A stretch of DNA of 64,000 nucleotides from Billgrantia kenyensis (GCF_013697085.1 NZ_JACEFT010000002.1:1-64000); one strand, 5' to 3'; shown: positions 5,546-14,886, counted from the stretch's first letter. Notes: generated by a model from the sequence alone, not told the origin. Translations and numbers: made by a program.

Positions 5546-6664
5546 TTACCGGCCACCCAGGATGCGGTACTGCGACGGCACCTGACCCGAGTCTTCGGCA
5601 TGCCGCATACCCGCCTGAAATTCCCTCTCCAGGGCCTGTGCCCTGTCGGTTGCGACGGTCTCGAATGTTTGACGCACCTCGGCCTTGACCCGGGTCAGCT
5701 CGACCTCCAGTTCAGCGTGCATGTCATTGCGATAGCGGCTCTCCTCGGCCTTGAGGAGGGCATACTCGGTGCCGGCAAAGCCGGCCAGCGTCATTCCCGC
5801 CGCAACAGTGCCGGCCATCAGCGCTGCAGGGCCAGTGGGGGCTGTTGCAGCCGTGGTTGCCGCACCGGTTCCCACCGAGCGAGCCGCGTGCATGCCCAGG
5901 CGTGGCGCGATACGGGCCATCAGGGCACGCGAGCCCTGCATGGCCGTGCCGGCCACCAGCCGCTGCGTCAGTGCGCGCCCGGCGGCGAAGCCGACGACCC
6001 CACCGGCCCCCGACGACCCCCAGCGCGCTTCGTCCCAGTGCCCCTGCAGTGTACGCTCGAGTAACAGATCGAGGTCGATGGTGGGCAGCTCAGTCCCGCT
6101 TGCCACCGTGGTTTGGCGATTAGCGTAGCGCGAATGCAGCTTGCTACCGATTTCCGTGACGACTCGCTGCTGTACCTGCTCAAGGCGCACGCCAAAGTCG
6201 GACTCCAGCGCCTCGAGCGACGCTGCAATTCCGCTACGCTCGATCAGCCTTTCGGTCAGCTGTGCCTCGAGCCACTCGTCGAGATCGCCACCCAGCGCCA
6301 CTGCCAGACGAAGATAGCTGCCGCGCAGTGAAAAGTGCCAGTCGAGGTAGTCCGGTATGGCGGCCTGGAGCGGTGAAAAAGCCGTATCGAGACGCGCATC
6401 CAGCCACGGTTGCATCTCGTCACGCAGATAGAGATCGAGCCTGCCGGCGAGCACGCTGAACTCCTTTCCCAGGGCAGCATGGCTCTCGCCGTCCAGAACC
6501 AGCGCTTCGCCATTGATGACGACCCGGAAAAGCGGTGCTTCGCTGCGCTCCTGCAGCTGTCGATAGCCATAGCCGAGAGCGACCATCAGCAGCAGCACAA
6601 GCAGCAGGGTCAGCCCCCAAGAGAAGGCTGGATAACGCCGCAGGGTCTCCCCTATTCGGGTCAT
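5546..6664 (-). CDS. Membrane-anchored protein of unknown function
   Basis: 372 aa from the ATG at 6664, whose ATGA overlaps the stop of the upstream membrane gene and which has AAGGA six bases before it; a start farther upstream would run into that gene. One N-terminal transmembrane helix (about residues 15-35, LTLLLVLLLMVALGYGY) precedes a large, probably periplasmic helical region with many Leu/Glu pairs. An Ala/Gly/Thr-rich hydrophobic stretch lies near residues 235-305 (two possible membrane hairpins), and a charged coiled-coil-like C-terminus follows. No family is recognised. Overlap with its neighbour suggests the two act together at the inner membrane. Confidence 0.7.
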   Translation of the reverse strand: MTRIGETLRRYPAFSWGLTLLLVLLLMVALGYGYRQLQERSEAPLFRVVINGEALVLDGESHAALGKEFSVLAGRLDLYLRDEMQPWLDARLDTAFSPLQAAIPDYLDWHFSLRGSYLRLAVALGGDLDEWLEAQLTERLIERSGIAASLEALESDFGVRLEQVQQRVVTEIGSKLHSRYANRQTTVASGTELPTIDLDLLLERTLQGHWDEARWGSSGAGGVVGFAAGRALTQRLVAGTAMQGSRALMARIAPRLGMHAARSVGTGAATTAATAPTGPAALMAGTVAAGMTLAGFAGTEYALLKAEESRYRNDMHAELEVELTRVKAEVRQTFETVATDRAQALEREFQAGMRHAEDSGQVPSQYRILGGR

Positions 6665-7482
6665 GGTGAATCCTTCCATCCAGCGTTGCGAAAGCGTCCG
6701 ACCGCATCGCGCAGGGCATCGGCGCCGATCACCAGCCTGACGAAAGCCCAGGCGAAAGCGCACTGAGTGAACAGCAACAGGAGCCAGCCCAGCAGCGCCA
6801 GCCCCTGGCCGATCCCGCTCTGCTCCAGGGCATTCTGCATGGCCCAGTACTGGGTCAGTTCGAGGGCCTGGCCAAAGCGCTCGAACCCTCCCAACAGGCT
6901 GTCACCGGATGCCGTCGAGATGTGACGAGTCAGGGCCTCCTCCCAGCCCAGTCCAACCAGGTAGGGTTGCGGGAGCCATAGTGCGAAGAGCACCAGCATG
7001 ATCGCCAGCAGCGCGCCCGCCGGCCACACCAGCAGCCGCCGTGTGAGAGCGGCTGAGTACTCGGCAATGACATTACGCTGCACCTGCCGGTGAAGGGCGA
7101 GCTGAATCAGCCCCAGCATCGCCAGGGACACCAGCAGTACAGGCCAATAGACCAGCGAGAGAAGCCGTAGTTTCACCAGCAACAGCAGCGCCAGAACGAT
7201 GGCGAGACCTTGATGCCAAAGCACCATCAGTAGACCGCCACGTAGCCAGCAATGCCAGGGCGAGCCGACGAGCAGGTACTGCCCCAGCCAGGCACGTCGG
7301 CGCAAACGTGCCGCCTCGAAGCTGCCGGTAAAGATCAACTGTGCCGCAATCACCCAGGCCGGCAGCAACAGAGTCGCGGCAAGGCCTGGCCCCAGCAGAG
7401 ACCATAGCGCCAGTAGGCCTGTGGCGAGAGCGACATGCCCGTACCGATCACGACACCATCCAAGGAGAATTCGCATGGCCAT
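6661..7482 (-). CDS. Multi-pass inner membrane protein of unknown function
   Basis: 273 aa, Leu/Trp/Ala-rich, with about six predicted membrane helices (for example around residues 15-60, 80-125, 150-170 and 225-255). A second ATG two codons in (7476) is better spaced from AAGG, so the true start may be six bases later. The stop overlaps the start of the next gene by four bases, marking a two-gene operon. No catalytic motif or transporter signature is seen. Its function cannot be inferred beyond an envelope role shared with the downstream partner. Confidence 0.65.
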   Translation of the reverse strand: MAMRILLGWCRDRYGHVALATGLLALWSLLGPGLAATLLLPAWVIAAQLIFTGSFEAARLRRRAWLGQYLLVGSPWHCWLRGGLLMVLWHQGLAIVLALLLLVKLRLLSLVYWPVLLVSLAMLGLIQLALHRQVQRNVIAEYSAALTRRLLVWPAGALLAIMLVLFALWLPQPYLVGLGWEEALTRHISTASGDSLLGGFERFGQALELTQYWAMQNALEQSGIGQGLALLGWLLLLFTQCAFAWAFVRLVIGADALRDAVGRFRNAGWKDSP

Positions 7483-7542
7483 GGCCTTGCCCCGCTGCTC
7501 CGGGGTCGTCAGATATCGCGATACCAGCGCATAGGGCTGGGA

Positions 7543-8742
7543 TCAGCTTGGCTGCACCATTTCACCGACTTTCTTCAGAATATGCCGGCCTATGGGCAAC
7601 GCCGAGGTGGCCGCTGGCGAGGGTGCATTGCAAACGTTGACGGTACGCCGAGTGTTGACGAAGAGAAAGTCATCAACCAGACGGCCATCGCGGGAGACCG
7701 CCTGGGCCCGCACCCCGGCTGGCCACGGCTCGAGGTCGTCCAGCGTCAGGCTGGGGCAGTACTTGCGTACCTCCTCGAGGTAGCCGCGACGCCACAGCGA
7801 GCTCTTCATCTCATGCAGGCCCGGCCTCAGGTTGCGAGCCAGCACCTTGAGGATGCCGGGGTCGCTGAACATTCTCGCCATGTCGATGAGTGAAATGTCC
7901 CCCTTGCGGTACCCCTCGCGCTTGAAAGCCAGCACGGCATTGGGCCCGACGGTGACCGAACCATCGATCATGCGGGTCAGGTGCACTCCCAGGAACGGCA
8001 TCGAGGGGTCGGGAATGGGGTAGATCAGATGTTTGACGATTTCGCTGTGACGATCGGGGAGACGGTAATACTCGCCGCGGAACGGGCAGATGGTGAAGCC
8101 GGGGTCGCGCCCCAGCAGGCGCACGATACGGTCGGCCATCAGGCCGGAGCAGGTCACCAGATAGCGACTGGCGAGTTCGCCCTGCGATGTGCTGAGGATC
8201 ACCTCTCCGGTACGCTCATCGATGCCGGTGACATGATGCTCGTAGCGAATCTGGCCACCACGGCACTGGAACTCGCCGGCCATGGCCTCGGCCACTCGGG
8301 CATAGCTGACGATACCGCTCGAAGGCACGAAGATGGCGCCGATTCCGGAAATGTGCGGCTCGCGCTCCTTGAGCTGATCTTTGGAAAGCCACTCTCGTTC
8401 GAGCCCATTGGCTCCCGTTCGCTCCCACAGCGCTTGCATACGCTGCATTTCCTGCTGGCTGGTTGCTACCAGCAGCTTGCCGCAAATTTCGTAGGGTATG
8501 GCGTGACGATCGCAGAACTCTCGGGTGGCTCGATTACCCTCGAGGCAGAAGCGCGACTTGAGACTGCCCGGTGCATAATAGACCCCTGCATGGATCACTC
8601 CGCTGTTGTGGCCGCTCTGATGCCGTGCGGGGCCGCTTTCCTTTTCCAGCAGAAGCATTTTCTTGTCGGGATAGCGCTCGATGAGCTGCATGGCGGTGGA
8701 AAGGCCGAGAATGCCGCCACCGAGGATGATGAAGTCGTACAC
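7543..8742 (-). CDS. lhgO: L-2-hydroxyglutarate oxidase/dehydrogenase
   Basis: FAD-dependent oxidoreductase of the DAO fold that oxidises L-2-hydroxyglutarate to 2-oxoglutarate, feeding electrons to the membrane quinone pool. The N-terminal Rossmann motif is DFIILGGGILGLSTA. The family's HQSGHNSGVIHAGVYY block and the C-terminal VRAQAVSRDG and NAPSPAATS segments are present. Length (399 aa) fits LhgO/YgaF. The GTG at 8742 is preferred because GAGG precedes it by five bases and the FAD motif then starts at once; an in-frame GTG at 8769 has no ribosome site. Divergent from the cytochrome gene. Confidence 0.9.
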   Translation of the reverse strand: MYDFIILGGGILGLSTAMQLIERYPDKKMLLLEKESGPARHQSGHNSGVIHAGVYYAPGSLKSRFCLEGNRATREFCDRHAIPYEICGKLLVATSQQEMQRMQALWERTGANGLEREWLSKDQLKEREPHISGIGAIFVPSSGIVSYARVAEAMAGEFQCRGGQIRYEHHVTGIDERTGEVILSTSQGELASRYLVTCSGLMADRIVRLLGRDPGFTICPFRGEYYRLPDRHSEIVKHLIYPIPDPSMPFLGVHLTRMIDGSVTVGPNAVLAFKREGYRKGDISLIDMARMFSDPGILKVLARNLRPGLHEMKSSLWRRGYLEEVRKYCPSLTLDDLEPWPAGVRAQAVSRDGRLVDDFLFVNTRRTVNVCNAPSPAATSALPIGRHILKKVGEMVQPS

Positions 8743-8858
8743 GCGGGCCTCGCGTCGCCAGGGAAACACACCGGAGGGTCGTCAATACGATACTCTTGGC
8801 GCCATGGGCTTGCCAGCCAGCCGACCGGCCTTCATGCCAAAGGCGTGCGCAACGGCGT

Positions 8859-8887
8859 TTTCCAGCGCTTGGTGATATCGGTATACT
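8859..8887 (+). promoter_or_regulatory. Candidate sigma-70 promoter for the di-haem cytochrome gene
   Basis: TTTCCA at 8859-8864 and TATACT at 8882-8887 with 17 bases between, about 90 bases before the start codon. The -10 matches consensus at five of six positions. Found by eye only. Confidence 0.45.
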
Positions 8888-8978
8888 ACTGCCCATTGCA
8901 AGGATCATGGCGCTACGACTGTCGCGTGCCGGCGTCGCCAGAAGATTACGATTACAGGACCGTCGAGAGGTGGTGAGA

Positions 8979-9890
8979 GTGAAATCCAGCAAACTGATCT
9001 TGGGGTGTCTGGCCACCATGGGCCTGACCGCGGGCGCTACGTCCGTTCAGGCCGAAGTGGACCGCGATGCCATCGCCGAGCGCATCAAGCCCATCGGCCA
9101 GCTCTGCCTGGTGGGTGAAGACTGCGGGACTGCTGCAGCGGCAGCCAACGGCAATGACGTCGCCGAGACCGAAGCCAACGGCATCGATGGCGGTGCTATC
9201 TATCAGCGTGTCTGCATGGCTTGCCACGACACCGGCGCCGCCGGTGCTCCGCGCCACGGCAACGTAGATGAGTGGGCCGACCGCATCGACAAGGGCTGGG
9301 ACGAACTGCTGGCCAACTCCATCAACGGCATCGGCGCCATGCCGGCCCGCGGTGGCAACCCTAACCTCTCCGACGAGGAAGTCGCCGCTTCTACCGCCTA
9401 CCTGCTCGAACCGGTGATGGATGTACCGGAGGTTGGTGGCGAAGAGGCAGCCGAGGAAGAGCCCGCAGCTGACGAAGCCCCCGCCGAGGAAGCTGCGGCC
9501 GACGAAGAAGCCGTGACCGAGGAAGGTCCGGTGGAAGACGAAGCCGAAGCGGCGGCCGTGGCGGCCGAAGAAGCGGTCGAGGACGAAGCCGTGGAAGAGG
9601 CGGCTACCGAAGAGGCAGCTGCTACCGATGACGAGCCGGCATGGGCCGATATCGACGGCGAGGCGATCTACAACCAGGCGTGCATGGCCTGCCACATGAC
9701 CGGCGCTGCCGGTGCACCGATCCGTGGCAACGATGACCACTGGGCCGAGCGTATGGAGAAGGGCATGGAGACCCTCTACGAAAACTCCATTACCGGCATT
9801 GGCGCCATGCCGCCCAAGGGTGGCCACGCCAACCTCTCCGACGACGAGGTGCGTGCGGCGACCGACTACCTGGTCGAGCCGACTCGCTGA
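8979..9890 (+). CDS. Di-haem c5-type cytochrome with an acidic Ala/Glu linker
   Basis: 303 aa from the GTG at 8979 (GAGAGG about seven bases upstream), which places a Sec signal peptide (LILGCLATMGLTAGATSVQA) at the N-terminus. Two homologous cytochrome c5 domains follow. Each has a CMACH haem site followed by a TGAAGAP loop and an IGAMP segment supplying the distal Met. Between them lies a stretch of about 85 residues made almost only of Ala, Glu, Asp, Pro and Val. The protein is expected in the periplasm as an electron carrier, probably towards a terminal oxidase or reductase. The tandem domain plan is known in c5 proteins; the length and acidity of the linker are notable and fit a salt-adapted organism. 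Confidence 0.9.
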   Translation: MKSSKLILGCLATMGLTAGATSVQAEVDRDAIAERIKPIGQLCLVGEDCGTAAAAANGNDVAETEANGIDGGAIYQRVCMACHDTGAAGAPRHGNVDEWADRIDKGWDELLANSINGIGAMPARGGNPNLSDEEVAASTAYLLEPVMDVPEVGGEEAAEEEPAADEAPAEEAAADEEAVTEEGPVEDEAEAAAVAAEEAVEDEAVEEAATEEAAATDDEPAWADIDGEAIYNQACMACHMTGAAGAPIRGNDDHWAERMEKGMETLYENSITGIGAMPPKGGHANLSDDEVRAATDYLVEPTR

Positions 9891-9910
9891 TTCAAGAGTC
9901 GCGGTAATAC

Positions 9911-9937
9911 AAACGGGGCGCCATTGGCGCCCCGTTT
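9911..9937. terminator. Terminator after the cytochrome gene
   Basis: Perfect 12-base stem (AAACGGGGCGCC / GGCGCCCCGTTT) with an ATT loop, 20 bases past the stop. The symmetric A and T ends suit both strands, so it can also serve rep from the other side. Confidence 0.75.
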
Positions 9938-9950
9938 GCGTTGGTGGCAG

Positions 9951-10026
9951 GAGCCCTCAGCTCAGAGGAAAGCCTTCAGCCTAAAATAGAGAGCCTTCAG
10001 CCCAGCAGAGAGCCCTCAGCCCAACA
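9951..10026. repeat. Degenerate tandem repeats of the rep 3' end
   Basis: About four units of 14 to 22 bases built on GAGAGCCYTCAGCCC. The last unit (10008-10026) contains the rep stop codon, and the others repeat it downstream of the gene. It looks like slippage-type tandem duplication of the gene's last codons. Confidence 0.6.
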
Positions 10027-12067
10027 ATGAACGCAGCCCGGCAATGGCGTCCTGGCCACGCGCCTGTTTCCTTTCGGGATCCTCCTTGTCCGCACGCCCT
10101 TCCCACTCGAGATCATCCGGCGGCAGCTCGTCGAGGAAGCGGCTCGGCACACAGTCCATCAGCTCGCCGAAGGCCTTGCGCTGGCGCGCCAGGGTCAGGG
10201 TCAGGGTCTGGCGCGCCCGGGTGATGCCGACATAGGCCAGGCGCCGCTCCTCCTCCACGGTGCCTGCCTCGATGGCGTTGCGGTGAGGCAAGAGCTCCTC
10301 TTCCAGTCCCATCAGGTAGACGTGGGGAAACTCCAGCCCCTTGGAGGCATGCATGGTCAGCAGCTGCACCCGGTCGGTGTCGTCCTCCTCGGCCTGCTGC
10401 TCGAGAATATCGCGCAGCACCAGCCGCGAGATGGCCGCTTCCACGTCGTCGGCCTCAGCGCTCTCTTCGGCTTCGACCTCCTCCGGGTCGCGTCTCATCG
10501 ACTTCTCGAGCTGGTCGATCAGGGTCCAGACGTTGGCCATGCGCCGCTCGGCGATGGTCGGCGCGCTGGCGTTCTGGTAGAGCCACGCTTCGTAGTCCAT
10601 CTCGTGCAACATGCCGCGGATCGCCGCCAGGGAATCGCCCTGGTCCATGCGCCGGCGCACGCCGTCAATGAAGTGGGTGAAACGCGACAGCCGCTCCACC
10701 GCCCGCGCCGGCAGCTGCTCGGCTAGCCCCAGTTCGTGGCAGGCGTCGAACAGCGAGACGCCGCGCTGGGTGGCGTAGTTGGCCAATTTCTCCAGGGTGC
10801 CGGGGCCGATCTCACGGCGCGGCACGTTGACGATGCGCAGGAAGGCGTTATCGTCGGCCGGGTTGATCAGCAGGCGCAGGTAGGCCATGGCGTCCTTGAT
10901 CTCATTACGCGAGAAGAACGAGGTACCGCCGGAAAGCTTGTAGGGAATCTGGTAGTGCTGAAGCTTGAGCTCGAGCAGCCGGGCCTGGAAGTTGCCGCGG
11001 TAGAGCACCGCGAAGTCGCGCCATTCAGTCCGCTCCTTGATGCGCCGGGTGAGGATCTCACTGGCCACCCGCTCGGCCTCGGCCTCCTCGTGGCGGTTGA
11101 CCACCACGCGGATCGGCGCCCCCTGACCCATCTCCGACCATAGGGTCTTCTCGTAGACGTGGGGGTTGTTGGCAATCAGCGTATTGGCCGCCCGCAGGAT
11201 GGTGCCGGTGGAGCGGTAGTTCTGCTCCAGCTTGATCACGTTGAGGCGCGGGAAATCCTCACCCAGGGTCACCAGGTTCTCGGGACGAGCGCCGCGCCAG
11301 GCGTAGATCGACTGGTCATCGTCGCCCACCACGGTGAAGGTCCTGCGCTCCTCCATCAGCAGCTTGACCAGCAGGTACTGGGAGACGTTGGTGTCCTGGT
11401 ACTCGTCCACCAGCATGTAGTGGATCTTGCGCCGCCAGCGCGCCAGCACCTCAGGGTTGTCCTTGAGCAGCACCACCGGCAGCAGAATCAGGTCGTCGAA
11501 GTCTACTGCGTTGTAGGCCTTGAGGTGGCGCACGTAGGCCTCGTAGACGCGCGCGGCGTAGTGCTCGTCGTCGCTGCCGGCGTGGGACAGCGCCTGGCCC
11601 GGCAGCACCAGGTCATTCTTCCATTCCGAAATCTGGTGCTGCACGGCATTGATCTGCTCGGCGTCGACCTGGGCGTCCTTGTTCATCAGGTCGCGCAGCA
11701 GCGCCTTGGCGTCCTCGGGGTCGAACAGCGAGAAGCCCGGCTTGTAGCCCAGCGCCTTGAGCTCGCCGCGGATGATGTTCAGCCCCAGGGTGTGGAAAGT
11801 CGAGACGGTGAGCCCGTGGCCCTCCTTGCCCTTGAGCATCTGCCCCACCCGCTCCTTCATCTCGCGGGCCGCCTTGTTGGTAAAGGTCACCGCGGCGATG
11901 CGCCGGGCGCTCATGCCGCAGACCTGCACCAGGTAGGCGATCTTGGTGGTGATCACGCTGGTCTTGCCGGAGCCGGCACCGGCTAGCACCAGGCAGGGGC
12001 CGTCGATGTAGCGCACCGCCTCCTGCTGACGGGGGTTGAGCTTGGCCAGGCGCTGCTGAATGCTCAT
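10016..12067 (-). CDS. rep: ATP-dependent DNA helicase Rep
   Basis: SF1A 3'-5' helicase that clears proteins ahead of the replication fork. 683 aa, normal for Rep. Visible motifs: [12 protein letters not shown]-motif, Walker A AGAGSGKT at residues 29-36, DEYQDTN Walker [14 protein letters not shown] motif [11 protein letters not shown] motif [17 protein letters not shown] motif V and [10 protein letters not shown] motif VI. Starting [15 protein letters not shown] matches Rep rather than UvrD, which is separately present at 50389-52596. Its start overlaps the trmL stop (ATGA), so the two genes are coupled. Confidence 0.95.
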   Translation of the reverse strand: MSIQQRLAKLNPRQQEAVRYIDGPCLVLAGAGSGKTSVITTKIAYLVQVCGMSARRIAAVTFTNKAAREMKERVGQMLKGKEGHGLTVSTFHTLGLNIIRGELKALGYKPGFSLFDPEDAKALLRDLMNKDAQVDAEQINAVQHQISEWKNDLVLPGQALSHAGSDDEHYAARVYEAYVRHLKAYNAVDFDDLILLPVVLLKDNPEVLARWRRKIHYMLVDEYQDTNVSQYLLVKLLMEERRTFTVVGDDDQSIYAWRGARPENLVTLGEDFPRLNVIKLEQNYRSTGTILRAANTLIANNPHVYEKTLWSEMGQGAPIRVVVNRHEEAEAERVASEILTRRIKERTEWRDFAVLYRGNFQARLLELKLQHYQIPYKLSGGTSFFSRNEIKDAMAYLRLLINPADDNAFLRIVNVPRREIGPGTLEKLANYATQRGVSLFDACHELGLAEQLPARAVERLSRFTHFIDGVRRRMDQGDSLAAIRGMLHEMDYEAWLYQNASAPTIAERRMANVWTLIDQLEKSMRRDPEEVEAEESAEADDVEAAISRLVLRDILEQQAEEDDTDRVQLLTMHASKGLEFPHVYLMGLEEELLPHRNAIEAGTVEEERRLAYVGITRARQTLTLTLARQRKAFGELMDCVPSRFLDELPPDDLEWEGRADKEDPERKQARGQDAIAGLRSLLG

Positions 12068-12558
12068 GGACGTGCCTCGGCTGGCCTGTCGAGCTCTGCC
12101 GCACCGGCAAAGCCCAGCTGACGCCAGGCCTCGAACACCAGGATGGCGCAGGCGTTGGAAAGGTTGAGGCTGCGGCTATCGGGCAGCATGGGGATGCGCA
12201 GGCGCTGCTCCGGCGGCAGGGCGTCGAGCATGGGCTGGGGCAGCCCGCGGGTCTCGGGGCCGAACAGCAGCACGTCGCCGGGGCGGTAGCTGGGCTCGTG
12301 GTAGCCGGTGCGGCCCCGGGTCGAGACGGCAAACACGCGCTCTGGCTTGGCTGCCTCGACGAAGGCCGGCCAGTCGCGGTGCACCCGCACGGCAGCCCAC
12401 TCATGGTAATCGAGCCCGGCGCGGCGCAGGCGCTTGTCGTCGAGCACGAAGCCCAGCGGCTCGATCAGGTGCAGACGAAAGCCGCTGTTGGCACACAGCC
12501 GGATCAGGTTGCCGGTATTGGGCGGAATCTCGGGTTCGAACAGCACGACGTCAAGCAT
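12064..12558 (-). CDS. trmL: tRNA (cytidine/uridine-34 2'-O)-methyltransferase TrmL
   Basis: SPOUT-class methyltransferase that 2'-O-methylates the wobble base of certain tRNA-Leu species using S-adenosylmethionine. 164 aa, the usual short TrmL length. Motifs: [16 protein letters not shown] near the start, [11 protein letters not shown] in the middle, and the knot-forming [18 protein letters not shown] near the C-terminus. It is translationally coupled to rep by a four-base overlap. Confidence 0.93.
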   Translation of the reverse strand: MLDVVLFEPEIPPNTGNLIRLCANSGFRLHLIEPLGFVLDDKRLRRAGLDYHEWAAVRVHRDWPAFVEAAKPERVFAVSTRGRTGYHEPSYRPGDVLLFGPETRGLPQPMLDALPPEQRLRIPMLPDSRSLNLSNACAILVFEAWRQLGFAGAAELDRPAEARP

Positions 12559-12580
12559 GGGGTGGCCTGCTGGAACGCGT

Positions 12581-12602
12581 GCGGGCCCCCGCAGGGGCCC
12601 GC
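12581..12602 (-). terminator. GC-rich hairpin after yfaZ
   Basis: GCGGGCCC / GGGCCCGC arms with a six-base loop, about 20 bases past the yfaZ stop and before trmL. It lacks a T tract, so it may be a weak or Rho-assisted terminator. Confidence 0.4.
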
Positions 12603-12621
12603 TGGCTCGGTGAACGAGCGA

Positions 12622-13188
12622 TCAGAAGCTCAGGCGGACGCCGACCTGGGCGCCGCGATCCAGGGTGCGGTTGCCATGGCGGTTGTCGAAGTCGGCCGCC
12701 GCCTGACGCAGGCCGACGTAGCCGTCGACGTTGGGCGTGAAGGCGTAGCGGGCGCGCACGCCGAACTCGTAGCCATCGTCCAGGTCGCCGCTGGTCACCA
12801 CGCCGGGGGTATAGAAGCCGTAGCCGCCCACGGAGACGGCCGGCGCCTGGGGCAGGTAGACGTAGCCATAGCCACCCAGGCCCAGGCCGCCGCCGTTGCC
12901 GTAGTCGGTGTCGAACTGGGTCCAGCGGGCACCGATGCCCACGTCGCGCTCGCGGGTGCGCTGGGTGCCGAGCAGCTGGGCATGATAGATCGTGGCGTCC
13001 CGGCGATAGTCGCTGTGCAGGACGCCGCCGCCCAGGGCCACGCCATGGGCGATCTCACCGGCCGCCTCGAATTGCACGGCGTCCGGGCCGAGGTTGAGAT
13101 CCAGGCTACCCGCCGCATGGGCACCGGTGGCAGCGAAGAGAATGCCGGCGGCCAGCGCGGCCTTGGCGAAGTGTCCAAGGGTATTCAT
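12622..13188 (-). CDS. YfaZ-family outer membrane protein
   Basis: 188 aa from the ATG at 13188, which has GAGGAG six bases upstream and starts a clear signal peptide ending TGAHA. The mature part is built of alternating beta-strand-like segments rich in Gly, Tyr and Asp (GGGLGLGGYGYVYLPQ, GYEFGVRARYAFTPN) and ends in an aromatic residue (VGVRLSF), as expected of a small outer membrane beta barrel. YfaZ proteins are annotated as porin-like with no firm function. It lies 42 bases downstream of pyrE on the same strand. Confidence 0.8.
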   Translation of the reverse strand: MNTLGHFAKAALAAGILFAATGAHAAGSLDLNLGPDAVQFEAAGEIAHGVALGGGVLHSDYRRDATIYHAQLLGTQRTRERDVGIGARWTQFDTDYGNGGGLGLGGYGYVYLPQAPAVSVGGYGFYTPGVVTSGDLDDGYEFGVRARYAFTPNVDGYVGLRQAAADFDNRHGNRTLDRGAQVGVRLSF

Positions 13189-13230
13189 CGACGACTCCTC
13201 AACAGATGCGCTTGAAGCGCGCTTCACAAT

Positions 13231-13902
13231 TCACTCGGCAGCGATGCCATAGCGGGCGCGATAATCGCGTATGGCTGCCGCATGCCCCTGCAATTCCTGG
13301 TTCGATTGCTGCTCGAGATAGTCCAGCACCATGTCCAGCGTGACGATGCTGATCACCGGCATGCCATAGCGCGACTCGACCTCCTGAATCGCGCTTTGGC
13401 GCTTGATATCGTCCCCTGCCTGGCCTCGCTCCTGGCGATCCAGTGCAATGACCACGCCCGCTGCCTCGGCCCCGGCACCCTCGATCAGGGTCATTACCTC
13501 GCGGATGGCAGTACCCGCGGTAATCACGTCGTCGATGATCAGGATACGCCCGGCAAGCTCGGCGCCGACGATGTGTCCGCCCTCGCCGTGATCCTTCGCC
13601 TCCTTGCGGTTGAAGGCAAAGGGCAGATCGCGGCCATGCTGGTCGGCAAGTGCCACGGCGGTGGTGGCCGCGAGCGGAATGCCCTTGTAGGCGGGGCCAA
13701 ACAGCACGTCGAACGGCAATCCACTGGCTTCGATGGCATCGGCATAGAAGCGGCCGAGGCGGGCCAGGGCAGCGCCGGTACGAAACAGGCCGGCATTGAA
13801 GAAATAGGGGCTGACACGGCCCGACTTCAAGGTGAACTTGCCGAATTTCAGCACGCCCTGTTGGATAGCGAACTCGATGAACTCTCGCTGGTAGGCTTGC
13901 AT
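13231..13902 (-). CDS. pyrE: Orotate phosphoribosyltransferase
   Basis: Converts orotate and PRPP to OMP in pyrimidine synthesis. 223 aa from the ATG at 13902, the start matching the family's MxxYQRxFIEFA. The long in-frame extension upstream is not conserved. Motifs: [19 protein letters not shown] at the N-terminus and the PRPP loop [13 protein letters not shown]. It is divergent from crc, the same pairing as in Pseudomonas. Confidence 0.94.
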   Translation of the reverse strand: MQAYQREFIEFAIQQGVLKFGKFTLKSGRVSPYFFNAGLFRTGAALARLGRFYADAIEASGLPFDVLFGPAYKGIPLAATTAVALADQHGRDLPFAFNRKEAKDHGEGGHIVGAELAGRILIIDDVITAGTAIREVMTLIEGAGAEAAGVVIALDRQERGQAGDDIKRQSAIQEVESRYGMPVISIVTLDMVLDYLEQQSNQELQGHAAAIRDYRARYGIAAE

Positions 13903-13990
13903 GCTGGCCGACACGGCGCTCCCCCTGCTATTCATAGGCTTCATGGAGATCGAATAGCGTGTAACTAACACGAATATCCATGCGGGCCAT

Positions 13991-14020
13991 TTACCCAAAC
14001 GTCGAAACGTCGGGTATCAT
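13991..14020 (+). promoter_or_regulatory. Candidate promoter of crc
   Basis: TTACCC at 13991-13996 and TATCAT at 14015-14020, 18 bases apart, 28 bases before the crc ATG. The -35 is weak. A direct repeat AAACGTCG lies in the spacer. Confidence 0.35.
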
Positions 14021-14047
14021 ACACGCGCGACGACAAAGGGACCATGT

Positions 14048-14815
14048 ATGAAAATTGCCACCATCAATGTCAACGGCATCCGCGAAGCCGTCGGGCGAGG
14101 TTTCCTCGACTGGCTGGCCGAGCAGGACGCCGATGTCATCTGCGTTCAGAACCTCAAGGCCAAGAGCTTCGAACTCGACGACAGCATTCTGTACCCTGAG
14201 GGCTACGAAGGCTACTTCCTCGACGCCGAAGAGGACGGCTTCTCCGGCGTGGGAATCTATTGCCGCAAGATCCCCAAGGCGATCATGTACGGCCTCGGCT
14301 TCCCCCAGTGCGACCATGAGGCTCGCTTCCTGCAGGCCGACTACGATCGCTTCAGCATCGCCAGCTTCCTGATGCCCGACGGCAGCGACTACGCCGCCAA
14401 GCAGGCCTTCATGGCCCAGTATCAGGAATACCTGAACAAGATGGCACGCAAGCGTCGCGAGTACATCATCTGCGGCACCTGGCACATTGCCCACAAGACC
14501 ATCGACCTGGAGAACTGGGCCGACAACCAGACCACGCCGGGCTTCAAGCCCGAAGAGCGGGCCTGGATGGACCAGGTATTCGGCCCCACCGGCTTCATCG
14601 ACACCTTCCGCGAGATCAACCGCGACGCTGGTGAGTACACCTACTGGCCCAAACTCGATCAGGATGTACCGCGCTCACGCCAGGAGGGCTGGCGGATCGA
14701 CTATCAGATCGTCGGACCCAACCTGCGTCGCCACGTGGTCGACGCCTGGATCGACTACGACGCCACCTTCAGCGAGTACGCCCCGCTGTTCGTCGAGTAC
14801 GACCTGACGCTGTAA
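14048..14815 (+). CDS. crc: Crc-type catabolite repression protein (ExoIII fold without catalytic residues)
   Basis: 255 aa with the exonuclease III/EEP fold and the position of Crc between pyrE and rph. In Pseudomonas, Crc acts with Hfq to repress translation of catabolic mRNAs. The nuclease residues are gone: the metal-binding Glu of LQE is Asn35 (VQN), the GDxN motif is GTWH at 143-146, and the terminal SDHxP is SEYAP at 242-246. Crc-specific stretches such as KRREYIICG, PGFKPEERAWMD and GWRIDYQ are present. It is therefore an RNA-regulatory homologue rather than a repair nuclease. Assignment by gene order and motif; Hfq dependence in this organism is inferred. Confidence 0.85.
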   Translation: MKIATINVNGIREAVGRGFLDWLAEQDADVICVQNLKAKSFELDDSILYPEGYEGYFLDAEEDGFSGVGIYCRKIPKAIMYGLGFPQCDHEARFLQADYDRFSIASFLMPDGSDYAAKQAFMAQYQEYLNKMARKRREYIICGTWHIAHKTIDLENWADNQTTPGFKPEERAWMDQVFGPTGFIDTFREINRDAGEYTYWPKLDQDVPRSRQEGWRIDYQIVGPNLRRHVVDAWIDYDATFSEYAPLFVEYDLTL

Positions 14816-14846
14816 GCACGCCCCTTCGTCGCGCCCGACTCGGGCT

Positions 14847-14884
14847 GCAGTGCGCCGGCATTGATGCCGGCGCACTGCGTTTTG
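14847..14884 (+). terminator. Terminator of crc
   Basis: Fifteen-base stem (GCAGTGCGCCGGCAT and its complement) with a minimal TG loop, followed by GTTTTGG. It lies between the convergent crc and rph genes. Confidence 0.75.
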
Positions 14885-14886
14885 GT

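Noticed and set aside
8952..9827. A 291-codon open frame antisense to the cytochrome gene
   Set aside because: It is produced by the repetitive Ala/Glu codons of the linker; the forward frame has a signal peptide and two haem sites.
14048..14815. Active exodeoxyribonuclease III
   Set aside because: All three catalytic motifs are replaced and the gene order matches crc.
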